Origin: Methanoregulaceae archaeon
Lineage (GTDB): Archaea; Halobacteriota; Methanomicrobia; Methanomicrobiales; Methanospirillaceae
Reading direction: 5' to 3'
NCBI GenBank assembly: GCA_013331215.1
Contig: DUGU01000101.1
Coordinates: forward strand, 4,692-10,214
DNA: 5,523 nt
Position numbers and translations under genes: made by a program. The notes beneath the pieces were generated by a model, which did no database searches, was not told the DNA's origin, and saw nothing but the letters and a program-made list of their open reading frames with translations. This document shows, piece after piece, positions 1 to 5,306 of this stretch (positions are counted from its first letter, which is position 1; each line of letters starts with the position of its first letter).

Positions 1-339
1 TTCATGGACCGGTTCCAGGTCTTCTACTGGGCCAAGTACGGCCGGAAGCAGCCCATCGTCCCGAAGGAGCGGAAAAAGCAGCGGCACGGGCTCCTCCTCG
101 CGATCTCCGGCCTCTCCCGCGACCGCACCCCGAACGTCTTCGACGGGGTGCGCGCCACCACCGCGTCCTTCTTCGATATCGTCGACGTGACACCGGGCGA
201 GGAGCTCTTCGTCGACGACATGGACGTCAAACGAGACCTCGGCGAGTTCCCGGCGCTGCTCGAGGAGGCGCATGCAATGGGACGGCGGCTCGGCGAGCGC
301 GCCTGCGGCGCGGCCGGGGCGCCCGGCACGGGTTCCTGA
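1..339 (+). CDS. Flavodoxin-fold NAD(P)H-dependent oxidoreductase, C-terminal part
   Basis: The gene is cut at the left edge: the reading frame is open from base 1, and the Met codon at base 4 is internal to the fold, so it is not taken as the start. About 112 residues remain. The opening stretch FMDRFQVFYWAKYG is the helix that follows the FMN-contacting loop in the NADPH-dependent FMN reductase / iron-sulfur flavoprotein group. It is followed by a basic stretch (KERKKQRHG), a buried beta strand (LLLAISGLS), and then VFDGVRATTASFFDIVDV, a helix and strand typical of these proteins. The end is an acidic then alanine-rich helix. Proteins of this group bind FMN and move electrons from NAD(P)H or ferredoxin to small acceptors; the true substrate cannot be read. 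The FMN-phosphate loop and any cysteine cluster would lie upstream. It converges on radC across only 32 bp. Confidence 0.75.
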   Translation, partial: FMDRFQVFYWAKYGRKQPIVPKERKKQRHGLLLAISGLSRDRTPNVFDGVRATTASFFDIVDVTPGEELFVDDMDVKRDLGEFPALLEEAHAMGRRLGERACGAAGAPGTGS

Positions 340-371
340 GGAGAAACGGGGCCGCCCCCTTCTTCCTGCAG

Positions 372-1031
372 TCAGAGCACCCCGGCCAGCTTGAGCGAAC
401 GGTGCCCGTTCTTCGATATGATCAGGTGGTCGAGGACCTGGATCCCGAGGAGCTCGCCGGCCTCCATGAGCTGCCGCGTGATCGCGAGGTCGGGCGCCGA
501 GGGCTCGAGGGAGCCCGAGGGGTGGTTGTGGACGAAGACGACGGCCGCGGCCCGGTCCGTGATCGCGTCGGCAAAGGCCTCGCGGGGGTGCACCTGGCTC
601 GCGTTCAGCAGGCCGACGGTCAGCGTCCGGGCATGGATCACCTCGCCGGCCCCGTTCAGGGTGATCGCAAGGAAGTGCTCCTGCTGCCGGTGCCGGATCA
701 TCTCCACATCGGGCAGGCGGAGTACCTCCTCCGGGTTCGAGATCCGGAAGCCCTCGTTCTGGTCCCGAAACCTGCGGGCGAGTTCGAAGGCGGCGAGGAG
801 CTGGCAGGCCTTGGCCTCCCCGACACCGGGGACCGCCATGAGGTGCTCGATCGTGACCTCCTGCTTCCGTTCGTCGAAGACCTTCTTGATCTCCTCGGAG
901 ACGGCGAGCACGCCCCGTCCGCGGGTCCCCCGGCCGATGATCACGGCGATCAGATCGCGGGTGGTGAGCACCTTCGGCCCCCGTTTGATCAGTCTCTCCC
1001 GCGGCCGGTCCCGCTCGGGGATCTCGGCCAT
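372..1031 (-). CDS. radC: RadC family protein (JAMM/MPN+ metallo-fold, UPF0758)
   Basis: The protein is 219 residues from the ATG at 1031; a GTG seven codons upstream (1052) is an alternative. I prefer the ATG because the family normally begins just ahead of the PRERLIKRG motif, here at residues 10-18. Next come a helical domain (LTTRDLIAVIIGRGTRGR) and a helix-hairpin-helix (VPGVGEAKACQLL, about residues 67-79). The C-terminal JAMM domain has a Glu at about residue 118 (QQEHF) and HNHPSGSLEPSAPD at 168-181, which fits the HxHx7SxxD zinc site exactly. All metal-binding residues are therefore present. RadC was once linked to recombination repair, but its biochemical role is unsettled; related proteins occur with mobile elements and anti-restriction loci. 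It is common in bacteria and scattered in archaea, chiefly methanogens, so old lateral transfer is possible. Divergent from rubrerythrin. Confidence 0.93.
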   Translation of the reverse strand: MAEIPERDRPRERLIKRGPKVLTTRDLIAVIIGRGTRGRGVLAVSEEIKKVFDERKQEVTIEHLMAVPGVGEAKACQLLAAFELARRFRDQNEGFRISNPEEVLRLPDVEMIRHRQQEHFLAITLNGAGEVIHARTLTVGLLNASQVHPREAFADAITDRAAAVVFVHNHPSGSLEPSAPDLAITRQLMEAGELLGIQVLDHLIISKNGHRSLKLAGVL

Positions 1032-1071
1032 GCGTCGTGCCGCCACGATCACAAGATATGCGCGGCCGGGA

Positions 1072-1079
1072 CTTTAACG
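1072..1079 (-). promoter_or_regulatory. Possible TATA box of radC
   Basis: Read on the minus strand, the AT-rich stretch CGTTAAAG is the only TATA-like element ahead of radC. Its centre lies about 23-25 bp from the GTG at 1052 and about 44 bp from the ATG at 1031. This would give either a leaderless message from the GTG or a leader of about 20 nt for the ATG. The match to the archaeal consensus is weak. Confidence 0.3.
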
Positions 1080-1118
1080 TTCTTTTCCGTCGTTGGTTCG
1101 GATAGAGACGAAGGAAGA

Positions 1119-1127
1119 AAGTATAAG
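1119..1127 (+). promoter_or_regulatory. TATA box of the rubrerythrin gene
   Basis: AAGTATAAG is preceded by a purine-rich stretch (GAAGGAAGAA) that could serve as a BRE. The TATA centre (about 1124) is 28 bp from the ATG at 1152. With archaeal spacing of about 25-27 bp to the start site, the transcript would begin within a few bases of the start codon, so it is predicted to be leaderless or nearly so. No Shine-Dalgarno sequence is seen ahead of the ATG, which fits. Confidence 0.6.
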
Positions 1128-1151
1128 GGACACCCCGCTCCAGTAGTGTGC

Positions 1152-1655
1152 ATGTCGACCATGGACAATGTCGGGGCCGCGTTCGCGGGCGAGTCCCAGG
1201 CAAACCGGAAGTACCTCGCGTTCTCGGAGAAGGCCGCACAGGAGGGCTTGCCGACCGTTGCGAAGCTCTTCCGCGCCGCGTCCGAGGCCGAGGCGATCCA
1301 CGCCCGGACCCTGCTCGGCGTGATGGGCGGATCGAAGTCGACGGCCGAGAACCTCGCGGGCGCCATCGCTGGGGAGACCCACGAGTTCACCGAGATGTAC
1401 CCCGGGTTCCTCGCCGAGGCCGAGCGCGAGGGGCAGAAGACCGCGATCACGCCGTTCACGTACGCAATGAAGGCCGAGGAAGTCCATGCCGGCCTCTACA
1501 CGAAGGCGGCCGCGGCCGTGAAGGCAGGAACGGATCTCGAGGCGGAAAAGGTCCTGCTCTGCCCCGTCTGCGGGAACGTCGCCCTCGACGAAGCGCCCGA
1601 GCGTTGCCCGATCTGCGGGGTCCCCGGTGCCCGGTGGCGCGAGATCACCGTCTGA
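1152..1655 (+). CDS. rbr: Rubrerythrin (di-iron peroxidase with rubredoxin-like tail)
   Basis: The protein has 167 residues. The N-terminal four-helix ferritin-like domain carries the di-iron ligands: E14 in GESQANRKY, E47xxH50 (EAIH), E75 in GETHEFTEMYP, and E109xxH112 (EEVH). The C-terminal rubredoxin-like domain has two CxxC knuckles, CPVC at 137-140 and CPIC at 152-155, for a mononuclear Fe(SCys)4 site. In anaerobes rubrerythrin reduces hydrogen peroxide to water in the cytoplasm, with electrons passing from NAD(P)H via rubredoxin or flavoproteins to the tail and then to the di-iron centre. The ATG at 1152 is chosen because the TATA box places the transcript start next to it; the ATG three codons later (1161) is possible. 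Length and both domains are complete. It is monocistronic, divergent from radC and convergent with nifB. Confidence 0.95.
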   Translation: MSTMDNVGAAFAGESQANRKYLAFSEKAAQEGLPTVAKLFRAASEAEAIHARTLLGVMGGSKSTAENLAGAIAGETHEFTEMYPGFLAEAEREGQKTAITPFTYAMKAEEVHAGLYTKAAAAVKAGTDLEAEKVLLCPVCGNVALDEAPERCPICGVPGARWREITV

Positions 1656-1763
1656 CCACCCGCTTTTTCAGGGGACACGCACGCCAGGCGTTCGACCTCG
1701 TGGTAGATACGCCGCTCCCCGTTTCCGCGGCGTGAAAAGATGAAGGGGCAGCGGAGCACCGGC
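1656..1763. terminator. Convergent gap between rbr and nifB with T-tracts and palindromes
   Basis: This 108 bp gap lies between two converging genes. On the plus strand a T5 tract (1664-1668) lies 9 bases after the rubrerythrin stop and is a plausible archaeal T-tract terminator. On the minus strand TTTTC (1738-1734) lies about 26 bases after the nifB stop and could serve the same role. Between them are two palindromes: ACGCCAGGCGT at 1681-1691, and a 7 bp stem ACGCCGC / GCGGCGT at 1709-1715 and 1727-1733 with an 11-base loop. Termination use is inferred. Confidence 0.45.
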
Positions 1764-2663
1764 TCAGGTGCCCTTGCTGCAGCCGCCCGGCGTCTGGAGG
1801 TCGTGGCCGAGCATGCCGATCGCGTCCGCGCGGCAACGCTGGCAGTGGCGCATCTGCTTGATGTACGGCGCGCACCGGTCCTGCATCTCGCGCTTCTGGG
1901 CCGGGGTCGGAGGCACGACGTCCTTGAACCTGTACTGTGGGATGACAGGGATCAGGTTGAAGGTATACGCCCCGAGCTTCGAGGTCGTCTCGGCGATCTC
2001 GATGATCTGGTCGTCGTTGACGCCCGGGACCCACACCGTGTTGATCTTGACGATCATCCCGCGCTTGGCGGCCTCCTCGACCCCCTCGAGCTGGTTCGCG
2101 ATCAGGATCTTCGCGGCCTCGACGCCCGTGTAGTGCTTCCCGTGGTAGTCGATGTGGTCGTAGATCTTCGCGCCGACCTCCGGGTCGAGCGCGTTCATCG
2201 TGACCGTGATGTTGCCGACGTCGAGGGCCGCGAGCTCGTCGATCCGCTCGGGGAGCATGAGCCCGTTCGTCGAGATGCACCGGATCGTCTCGGGGAAGTG
2301 CTCCTTGACCAGCCGGAGGGCCTCGAAGGTCTCCTCGTTCGCCAGCGGGTCGCCCGGACCCGCGATCCCGATCACCTTGATGAACTGGTGCTTCTCGAGC
2401 ACGTCCTTGACCAGGGCGACGGCCTCCTCCGGCGTAACGATCCGGCTGGTCACGCCCGGGCGCGACTCGTTGACGCAGTCGTAGTCGCGCTGGCAGTAGT
2501 TGCACTGGATGTTGCACTTGGGCGCCACGGCGAGGTGCATCCGGCCGAAGGAGTGGCAGGCCTTCTCGGAGAAGCACGGGTGCTCCTGGATCCGGCGGAG
2601 CGTGGACGGGTCGTACGGGACCTCTCGGCCGTCGACGGTTGCGGTGGGATAGCCTTCGGTCAT
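1764..2663 (-). CDS. nifB: NifB, radical SAM nitrogenase cofactor biosynthesis protein
   Basis: NifB uses SAM radical chemistry to fuse two [4Fe-4S] units and insert a carbide, giving NifB-co, the [8Fe-9S-C] precursor of FeMo-, FeV- and FeFe-cofactors. The protein has 299 residues from the ATG at 2663. The radical SAM motif CNIQCNYC (C50, C54, C57) lies within the NifB signature AVAPKCNIQCNYCQRDYDC followed by NESRPGVTS. The N-terminal HPCFSEKAC (H28, C30, C36), GPGDPLAN (103-109), STNG (131-134) and C-terminal HCQRCRADAIGMLG (C274, C277; also C264) are further hallmarks. Cysteines outside the SAM site are expected to hold the K-cluster substrates. The protein ends soon after this region, so it has no NifX-like domain, as in known archaeal NifB. 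No other nif gene is in the window. It follows the TPR gene by 38 bp and has its own TATA box. Confidence 0.95.
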   Translation of the reverse strand: MTEGYPTATVDGREVPYDPSTLRRIQEHPCFSEKACHSFGRMHLAVAPKCNIQCNYCQRDYDCVNESRPGVTSRIVTPEEAVALVKDVLEKHQFIKVIGIAGPGDPLANEETFEALRLVKEHFPETIRCISTNGLMLPERIDELAALDVGNITVTMNALDPEVGAKIYDHIDYHGKHYTGVEAAKILIANQLEGVEEAAKRGMIVKINTVWVPGVNDDQIIEIAETTSKLGAYTFNLIPVIPQYRFKDVVPPTPAQKREMQDRCAPYIKQMRHCQRCRADAIGMLGHDLQTPGGCSKGT

Positions 2664-2694
2664 TGCGAGTCTGTTAGGTTTTCTCGCCGAGGTC

Positions 2695-2703
2695 CTATAA
2701 ATT
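2695..2703 (-). promoter_or_regulatory. TATA box of nifB, overlapping the TPR gene's stop codon
   Basis: On the minus strand AATTTATAG begins within the TAA stop codon (2704-2702) of the TPR gene. Its centre is about 35 bp from the nifB ATG, which predicts a leader of about 9 nt. No Shine-Dalgarno sequence is visible in AACAGACTCGCA ahead of the ATG. This suggests nifB can be transcribed on its own and does not depend on the upstream genes. Confidence 0.6.
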
Positions 2704-3064
2704 ACTCCCGTTCGCGGCGATGCCGAAGGCCCATCGCGCGCTCGTACGCGGCCGAGGCCTCCTCCGTTCGCCCGAGCGCCGAGAGCGCGTTCGAGCGGGC
2801 GAGATGCAGGCCCGGGCGGTCCGGCGCGACCTCGAGGGCGCGGTCGTACGCGTCGAGCGCGTCCTCGTAGCGTTCGAGCGCATAGAGGGCGTTTCCCCGG
2901 CCGAGCAGGGCCTCGACCGAGTCGGGGTCGAGCCCGAGCGCCCGGCCGAACGACCCGATCGCGTCCGTGTACTTGCGGCGGCGAGTGCAGGCCATGCCGC
3001 GCCGGATCCACGAGTCCACGTTGTCTCCGCCGGGCGGGCACCGGGTCGTGTAGGTTCCGGCCAT
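2702..3064 (-). CDS. Small tetratricopeptide-repeat protein
   Basis: This is a 120-residue protein made almost wholly of TPR units, which form helix pairs used for protein-protein contacts. The repeat keeps strict 34-residue spacing. The position-20 alanines are A35, A69 and A103, the position-24 aromatics F39, Y73 and Y107, and the position-27 alanines A42, A76 and A110. The position-32 prolines are P47 and P81. The first repeat also has W19 and G23 at the consensus places. The third repeat runs into a basic tail (RHRRERE) with no capping helix. There is no signal peptide or membrane segment, so it is probably cytoplasmic. The partner is unknown. The ATG at 3064 is supported by a TATA box 27 bp upstream; a second Met (residue 24) falls inside the first repeat and would break it. 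It lies between the phosphoesterase and nifB. Confidence 0.85.
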   Translation of the reverse strand: MAGTYTTRCPPGGDNVDSWIRRGMACTRRRKYTDAIGSFGRALGLDPDSVEALLGRGNALYALERYEDALDAYDRALEVAPDRPGLHLARSNALSALGRTEEASAAYERAMGLRHRRERE

Positions 3065-3086
3065 GGAGCGACAACGCCGCTCGCAC

Positions 3087-3095
3087 GTTTATAGC
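3087..3095 (-). promoter_or_regulatory. TATA box of the TPR gene, overlapping the phosphoesterase stop codon
   Basis: On the minus strand GCTATAAAC contains the TAA stop codon (3091-3089) of the preceding phosphoesterase gene inside the TATAAA core. Its centre lies 27 bp from the ATG at 3064, the normal archaeal distance from TATA box to transcript start. A leaderless message is therefore predicted. The bases just ahead of the ATG (GTTGTCGCTCC) hold no Shine-Dalgarno sequence. Confidence 0.65.
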
Positions 3096-3469
3096 TGCCT
3101 GTCCTCCGCCCGGAAGACGAGCCACTGGTCGGGGCCGGCCCGGCGGAACGGGACGAAGAGGTACAGACCCGCAAAGCGGGTGCCGTGGAGCCGGACCTCG
3201 ATCCGATCCGCCGTCCAGGCTACCGGGTCGTACTCGCCGTGGTCGTGGACGGACACCTCGCCCGCGCCGTACGAACCCTGGGGGATGGTCCCGGCGAAGT
3301 CGATGTAGCTGAGCGGGTGGTCCGGCGTCCGGATGGCGAGCCGGCGCTCCCCCGCCCGTTCGGGCAGGCCCTTCGGCACGGCCCACGAGACGAGGACGCC
3401 ATCGCGCTCGAGCCGGACATCGTGATGGTGCGTCCGTGCCCGGTGGTCGTGGACGACGAACCGGGGCAT
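3089..3469 (-). CDS. Stand-alone LigD-type 3'-phosphoesterase (PE domain)
   Basis: The protein has 126 residues and matches the phosphoesterase domain that is fused to ligase and polymerase in bacterial LigD. This domain trims 3'-phosphates and terminal ribonucleotides at DNA ends, giving clean 3'-OH ends for gap filling and ligation in end joining. The catalytic set known from Pseudomonas LigD (His42, His48, Asp50, Arg52, His84, Tyr88) is found at the same spacing as H9, H15, D17, R19, H51 and Y55. The motif HRARTHHHDVRLE (9-21) is followed by GVLVSWAVPKG (24-34), PDHPLSYIDFAG (49-60) and IPQGSYGAGEV. No ligase, primase-polymerase or Ku gene is in the window. The gene starts 9 bp after the hsp20 stop, with no visible promoter or Shine-Dalgarno sequence of its own, so it is probably co-transcribed with hsp20. 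Confidence 0.92.
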   Translation of the reverse strand: MPRFVVHDHRARTHHHDVRLERDGVLVSWAVPKGLPERAGERRLAIRTPDHPLSYIDFAGTIPQGSYGAGEVSVHDHGEYDPVAWTADRIEVRLHGTRFAGLYLFVPFRRAGPDQWLVFRAEDRQL

Positions 3470-3478
3470 GAAAAAGGG

Positions 3479-3976
3479 TTACTCGATCGGGATCCGCTCC
3501 CCGCGCTCGACCGTGGTCTTCCGGAGCCGGAGCTCGAGGACGCCGTTCGTGAACGAGGACCTGGCGCCCTCGGCCGTTACCTCGTGCGGGAGCGGGACCA
3601 CGCGGGTCATGTACCCGAAGGACCGCTCCTGCCGTACGACCTGGCCGGCCTCGGCGGTCTCCGAGCGCTCCGAGCGGCGCTCGCTCGAGAGCTCGAGCTC
3701 GGTCGGGGAGAGCAGGCGGACCGTGATGTTCTCGCGGTCGACTCCGGGCAGGTCCGCGACCACGAGCACCTCGTCCTGGTCCTCGCGCACGTCGACGCGG
3801 AACTCGCCGCGGACCGCGGGCAGCAGCCGGTCGCCGACGCCGCCGGGCCCGAACCCGCCGGCCGGTAGGAACTGCCCCGATCCCTGGAGCATGCCGCGGA
3901 ACCGGGTCTCCATCTCGCCCATCATATCGTCGAACTGCCGCCAGATTCCGTCAAAGGGGTTCTCTCTGTATGCCAT
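3479..3976 (-). CDS. Small heat shock protein, Hsp20/alpha-crystallin family
   Basis: The protein has 165 residues. The N-terminal arm (1-56) is helical then Gly-rich and starts MAYRENPFDGIWRQFDDMM. The alpha-crystallin domain (about 57-156) begins FRVDVREDQDEVLVVADLPGV, a typical first pair of strands. It contains a Ser/Glu/Arg-rich dimerisation loop (98-110) and ends with the family signature FTNGVLELRL (142-151). The C-terminal IPI (162-164) is the IxI anchor that docks neighbouring dimers in the oligomer. Such proteins hold unfolding proteins without ATP. An ATG at 3976 is chosen because AGGAG (3989-3985) is 8 bases upstream; an ATG two codons earlier (3982) abuts the same sequence. The reading frame stays open upstream to 4087, but that stretch crosses the promoter. 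It is first in the minus-strand gene run and divergent from the GTPase. Confidence 0.94.
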   Translation of the reverse strand: MAYRENPFDGIWRQFDDMMGEMETRFRGMLQGSGQFLPAGGFGPGGVGDRLLPAVRGEFRVDVREDQDEVLVVADLPGVDRENITVRLLSPTELELSSERRSERSETAEAGQVVRQERSFGYMTRVVPLPHEVTAEGARSSFTNGVLELRLRKTTVERGERIPIE

Positions 3977-3982
3977 CGTCAT

Positions 3983-3989
3983 CTCTCCT
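3983..3989 (-). promoter_or_regulatory. Ribosome binding site of hsp20
   Basis: AGGAGAG on the minus strand complements the anti-Shine-Dalgarno end of 16S rRNA. It is the only convincing ribosome binding site ahead of a start codon in the window. Spacing favours the ATG at 3976 (8 bases after AGGAG) over the ATG at 3982, which follows without a gap. Confidence 0.65.
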
Positions 3990-4020
3990 GGTCGGTCGCG
4001 TCCCGCCGCGACTACCCTCC

Positions 4021-4030
4021 GGTATATCGG
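4021..4030 (-). promoter_or_regulatory. Candidate TATA box of hsp20
   Basis: CCGATATACC on the minus strand lies about 49 bp ahead of the ATG at 3976, which predicts a leader of roughly 20-25 nt, enough to include the ribosome binding site. A second AT-rich stretch, ATTCTTATCC (about 4043-4034), is an alternative with a longer leader. No heat-shock operator that I recognise is visible. Confidence 0.4.
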
Positions 4031-4060
4031 AACGGATAAGAATCTTTCGCCGGGACAACA

Positions 4061-4069
4061 CCTTTTTAC
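4061..4069 (+). promoter_or_regulatory. Candidate TATA box of the YchF-like GTPase gene
   Basis: CCTTTTTAC has its AT-rich core at 4063-4068, about 33 bp ahead of the ATG at 4099, giving a leader of roughly 7 nt. No Shine-Dalgarno sequence precedes the ATG (CTGTCGGCTC), which fits a short or absent leader. Confidence 0.45.
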
Positions 4070-4098
4070 CCCCGCCGGGCCGATCATTCTGTCGGCTC

Positions 4099-5283
4099 AT
4101 GATCACTCTAGCGCTCGCCGGAAAGCCGAACTGCGGCAAGTCCACCTTCTTCAAGGCCGCGACCCTCGCCGACGCCGAGATCGCGAACTATCCGTTCACG
4201 ACGATCGACGCGAACCACGGGGTCGGCTACGTCCGCGCCCCCTGCCCGTGCGCGACGCTCGCGCTCCCGGGCGGCGCGGCCACCTGCGGCAACTGCACGG
4301 ACGGCGTCCGGTTCATCCCGATCAACCTGATCGATGTCGCCGGGCTCGTCCCCGAGGCGCACACCGGCCGCGGCCTCGGAAACCAGTTCCTGGACCGCCT
4401 GCGCGAGGCCGACGCGATCATCCATGTCGTGGACGGCTCGGGCGCGACCGACGCCGAGGGCAACCCGGTCGGGATCGGCGAGCACGACCCCGAGAGCGAC
4501 ATCGCGTTCCTGCCGCTCGAGATGACCATGTGGGTCCAGGGAATCCTGGCAAAGCACTGGGCCCGGCTCCTCCGCGGGGCGCAGTCCAAGACCCCCGTCC
4601 TTCACGCGGCCATCGCCGACGTGCTCGCGGGGCTCTCGATCACGGTCGAGGACGTGGAGGCCGCGGTCCGGGAGACCGGGGTCGACCTCCTTCACGCCGA
4701 CGAGGGCGGGCTCGTCGAGTTCTGCGGCGCCCTGCTCCGCCGGTCGAAGCCGATGATCTCGGTCGCGAACAAAGCCGACCAGGCCCCCGACGCGCTCCTC
4801 GACCGCCTGCGGGAGCATGGCGTCCCGCCGGCCACGGCCGCGGGCGAGCTCGCGCTCCGGAACGCGGCGAAGGCCGGCCTCGTCACGTACCTGCCCGGGG
4901 ACCCGTCGTTCGCAGTCCCGGACCGGGCGGGCCTTTCGAAGGCCCAGGCAGCCGGGCTCGATGCGATCGCGGCCGTGATGGCCCGGCTCGGGGGCACCGG
5001 GGTCCAGCCCGCCCTGAACCGGGCCGTCTTCGAGCTGCTCGAGCAGATCGTGGTCTACCCGGTCGAGGACGAGACGCATTTCATGGATGGCCGCGGACGG
5101 GTCCTCCCCGACGCGTTCCTGATGCGCACGGGCGCGACCCCGCGGGACCTCGCCTTCGCGGTCCACACGGAGATCGGAAAGGGCTTTCTCTACGCGGTCG
5201 ACGCCCGGACGCGGATGCGAATTCGAGACACGCAACCCCTCAAGGACGGCGACATCATCCGGATCGTCTCGGCTGCAAAATAA
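4099..5283 (+). CDS. Archaeal YchF-like (Obg family) translation-associated GTPase with TGS domain
   Basis: The protein has 394 residues, full length for the archaeal family. G1 is GKPNCGKS (8-15). EIANYPFTTIDAN (27-39) covers switch I, where this family has a hydrophobic residue in place of the catalytic glutamine. G3 is DVAGL (79-83) and G4 is NKAD (224-227). NKAD predicts guanine specificity, unlike bacterial YchF and eukaryotic OLA1, whose altered G4 favours ATP. An insert at 49-66 carries C49, C51, C63 and C66 (CPC and CGNC), a possible metal site. A helical region (about 130-215) splits the G domain, and the C-terminal TGS domain (about 322-392) is the likely RNA or ribosome contact. 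Obg-family proteins of this kind bind ribosomes, but the archaeal role is not established. Automatic annotation often calls it redox-regulated ATPase YchF. The start follows from MITLALAGKPN at the first beta strand. Confidence 0.93.
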   Translation: MITLALAGKPNCGKSTFFKAATLADAEIANYPFTTIDANHGVGYVRAPCPCATLALPGGAATCGNCTDGVRFIPINLIDVAGLVPEAHTGRGLGNQFLDRLREADAIIHVVDGSGATDAEGNPVGIGEHDPESDIAFLPLEMTMWVQGILAKHWARLLRGAQSKTPVLHAAIADVLAGLSITVEDVEAAVRETGVDLLHADEGGLVEFCGALLRRSKPMISVANKADQAPDALLDRLREHGVPPATAAGELALRNAAKAGLVTYLPGDPSFAVPDRAGLSKAQAAGLDAIAAVMARLGGTGVQPALNRAVFELLEQIVVYPVEDETHFMDGRGRVLPDAFLMRTGATPRDLAFAVHTEIGKGFLYAVDARTRMRIRDTQPLKDGDIIRIVSAAK

Positions 5284-5297
5284 GCAATGCGGAATAT

Positions 5298-5306
5298 TGT
5301 TATAGC
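5298..5306 (+). promoter_or_regulatory. TATA box of the gene starting at 5331
   Basis: TGTTATAGC is centred near 5302, 29 bp ahead of the ATG at 5331, so the transcript would begin within a few bases of the start codon. It lies in the 47 bp gap after the GTPase stop codon, so the last gene can be transcribed independently of the GTPase. Confidence 0.55.

Noticed and set aside
402..1655. A 417-codon plus-strand frame running through radC and rubrerythrin
   Set aside because: The first 250 codons are antisense to radC and show no family likeness; only the part from 1152 is real (rubrerythrin). High GC leaves antisense frames open.
1740..2870. A 376-codon plus-strand frame opposite nifB
   Set aside because: It is a Val/Asp/Arg/Leu-rich antisense shadow of nifB without any domain signature.
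1764..3386. A 540-codon minus-strand frame that would fuse about 240 residues to the N-terminus of NifB
   Set aside because: The added part is the TPR and phosphoesterase genes read in the wrong frame, rich in Arg, Pro and Gly. NifB has normal length and its own TATA box with the ATG at 2663.
3977..4087. N-terminal extension of Hsp20 from an ATG at 4087
   Set aside because: The extension crosses the candidate TATA box and ribosome binding site, and its sequence does not look like an Hsp20 arm.
4108..5235. A 375-codon minus-strand frame opposite the GTPase
   Set aside because: Its composition is typical of a GC-rich antisense shadow and no motif is recognisable, whereas the plus strand encodes a complete GTPase.
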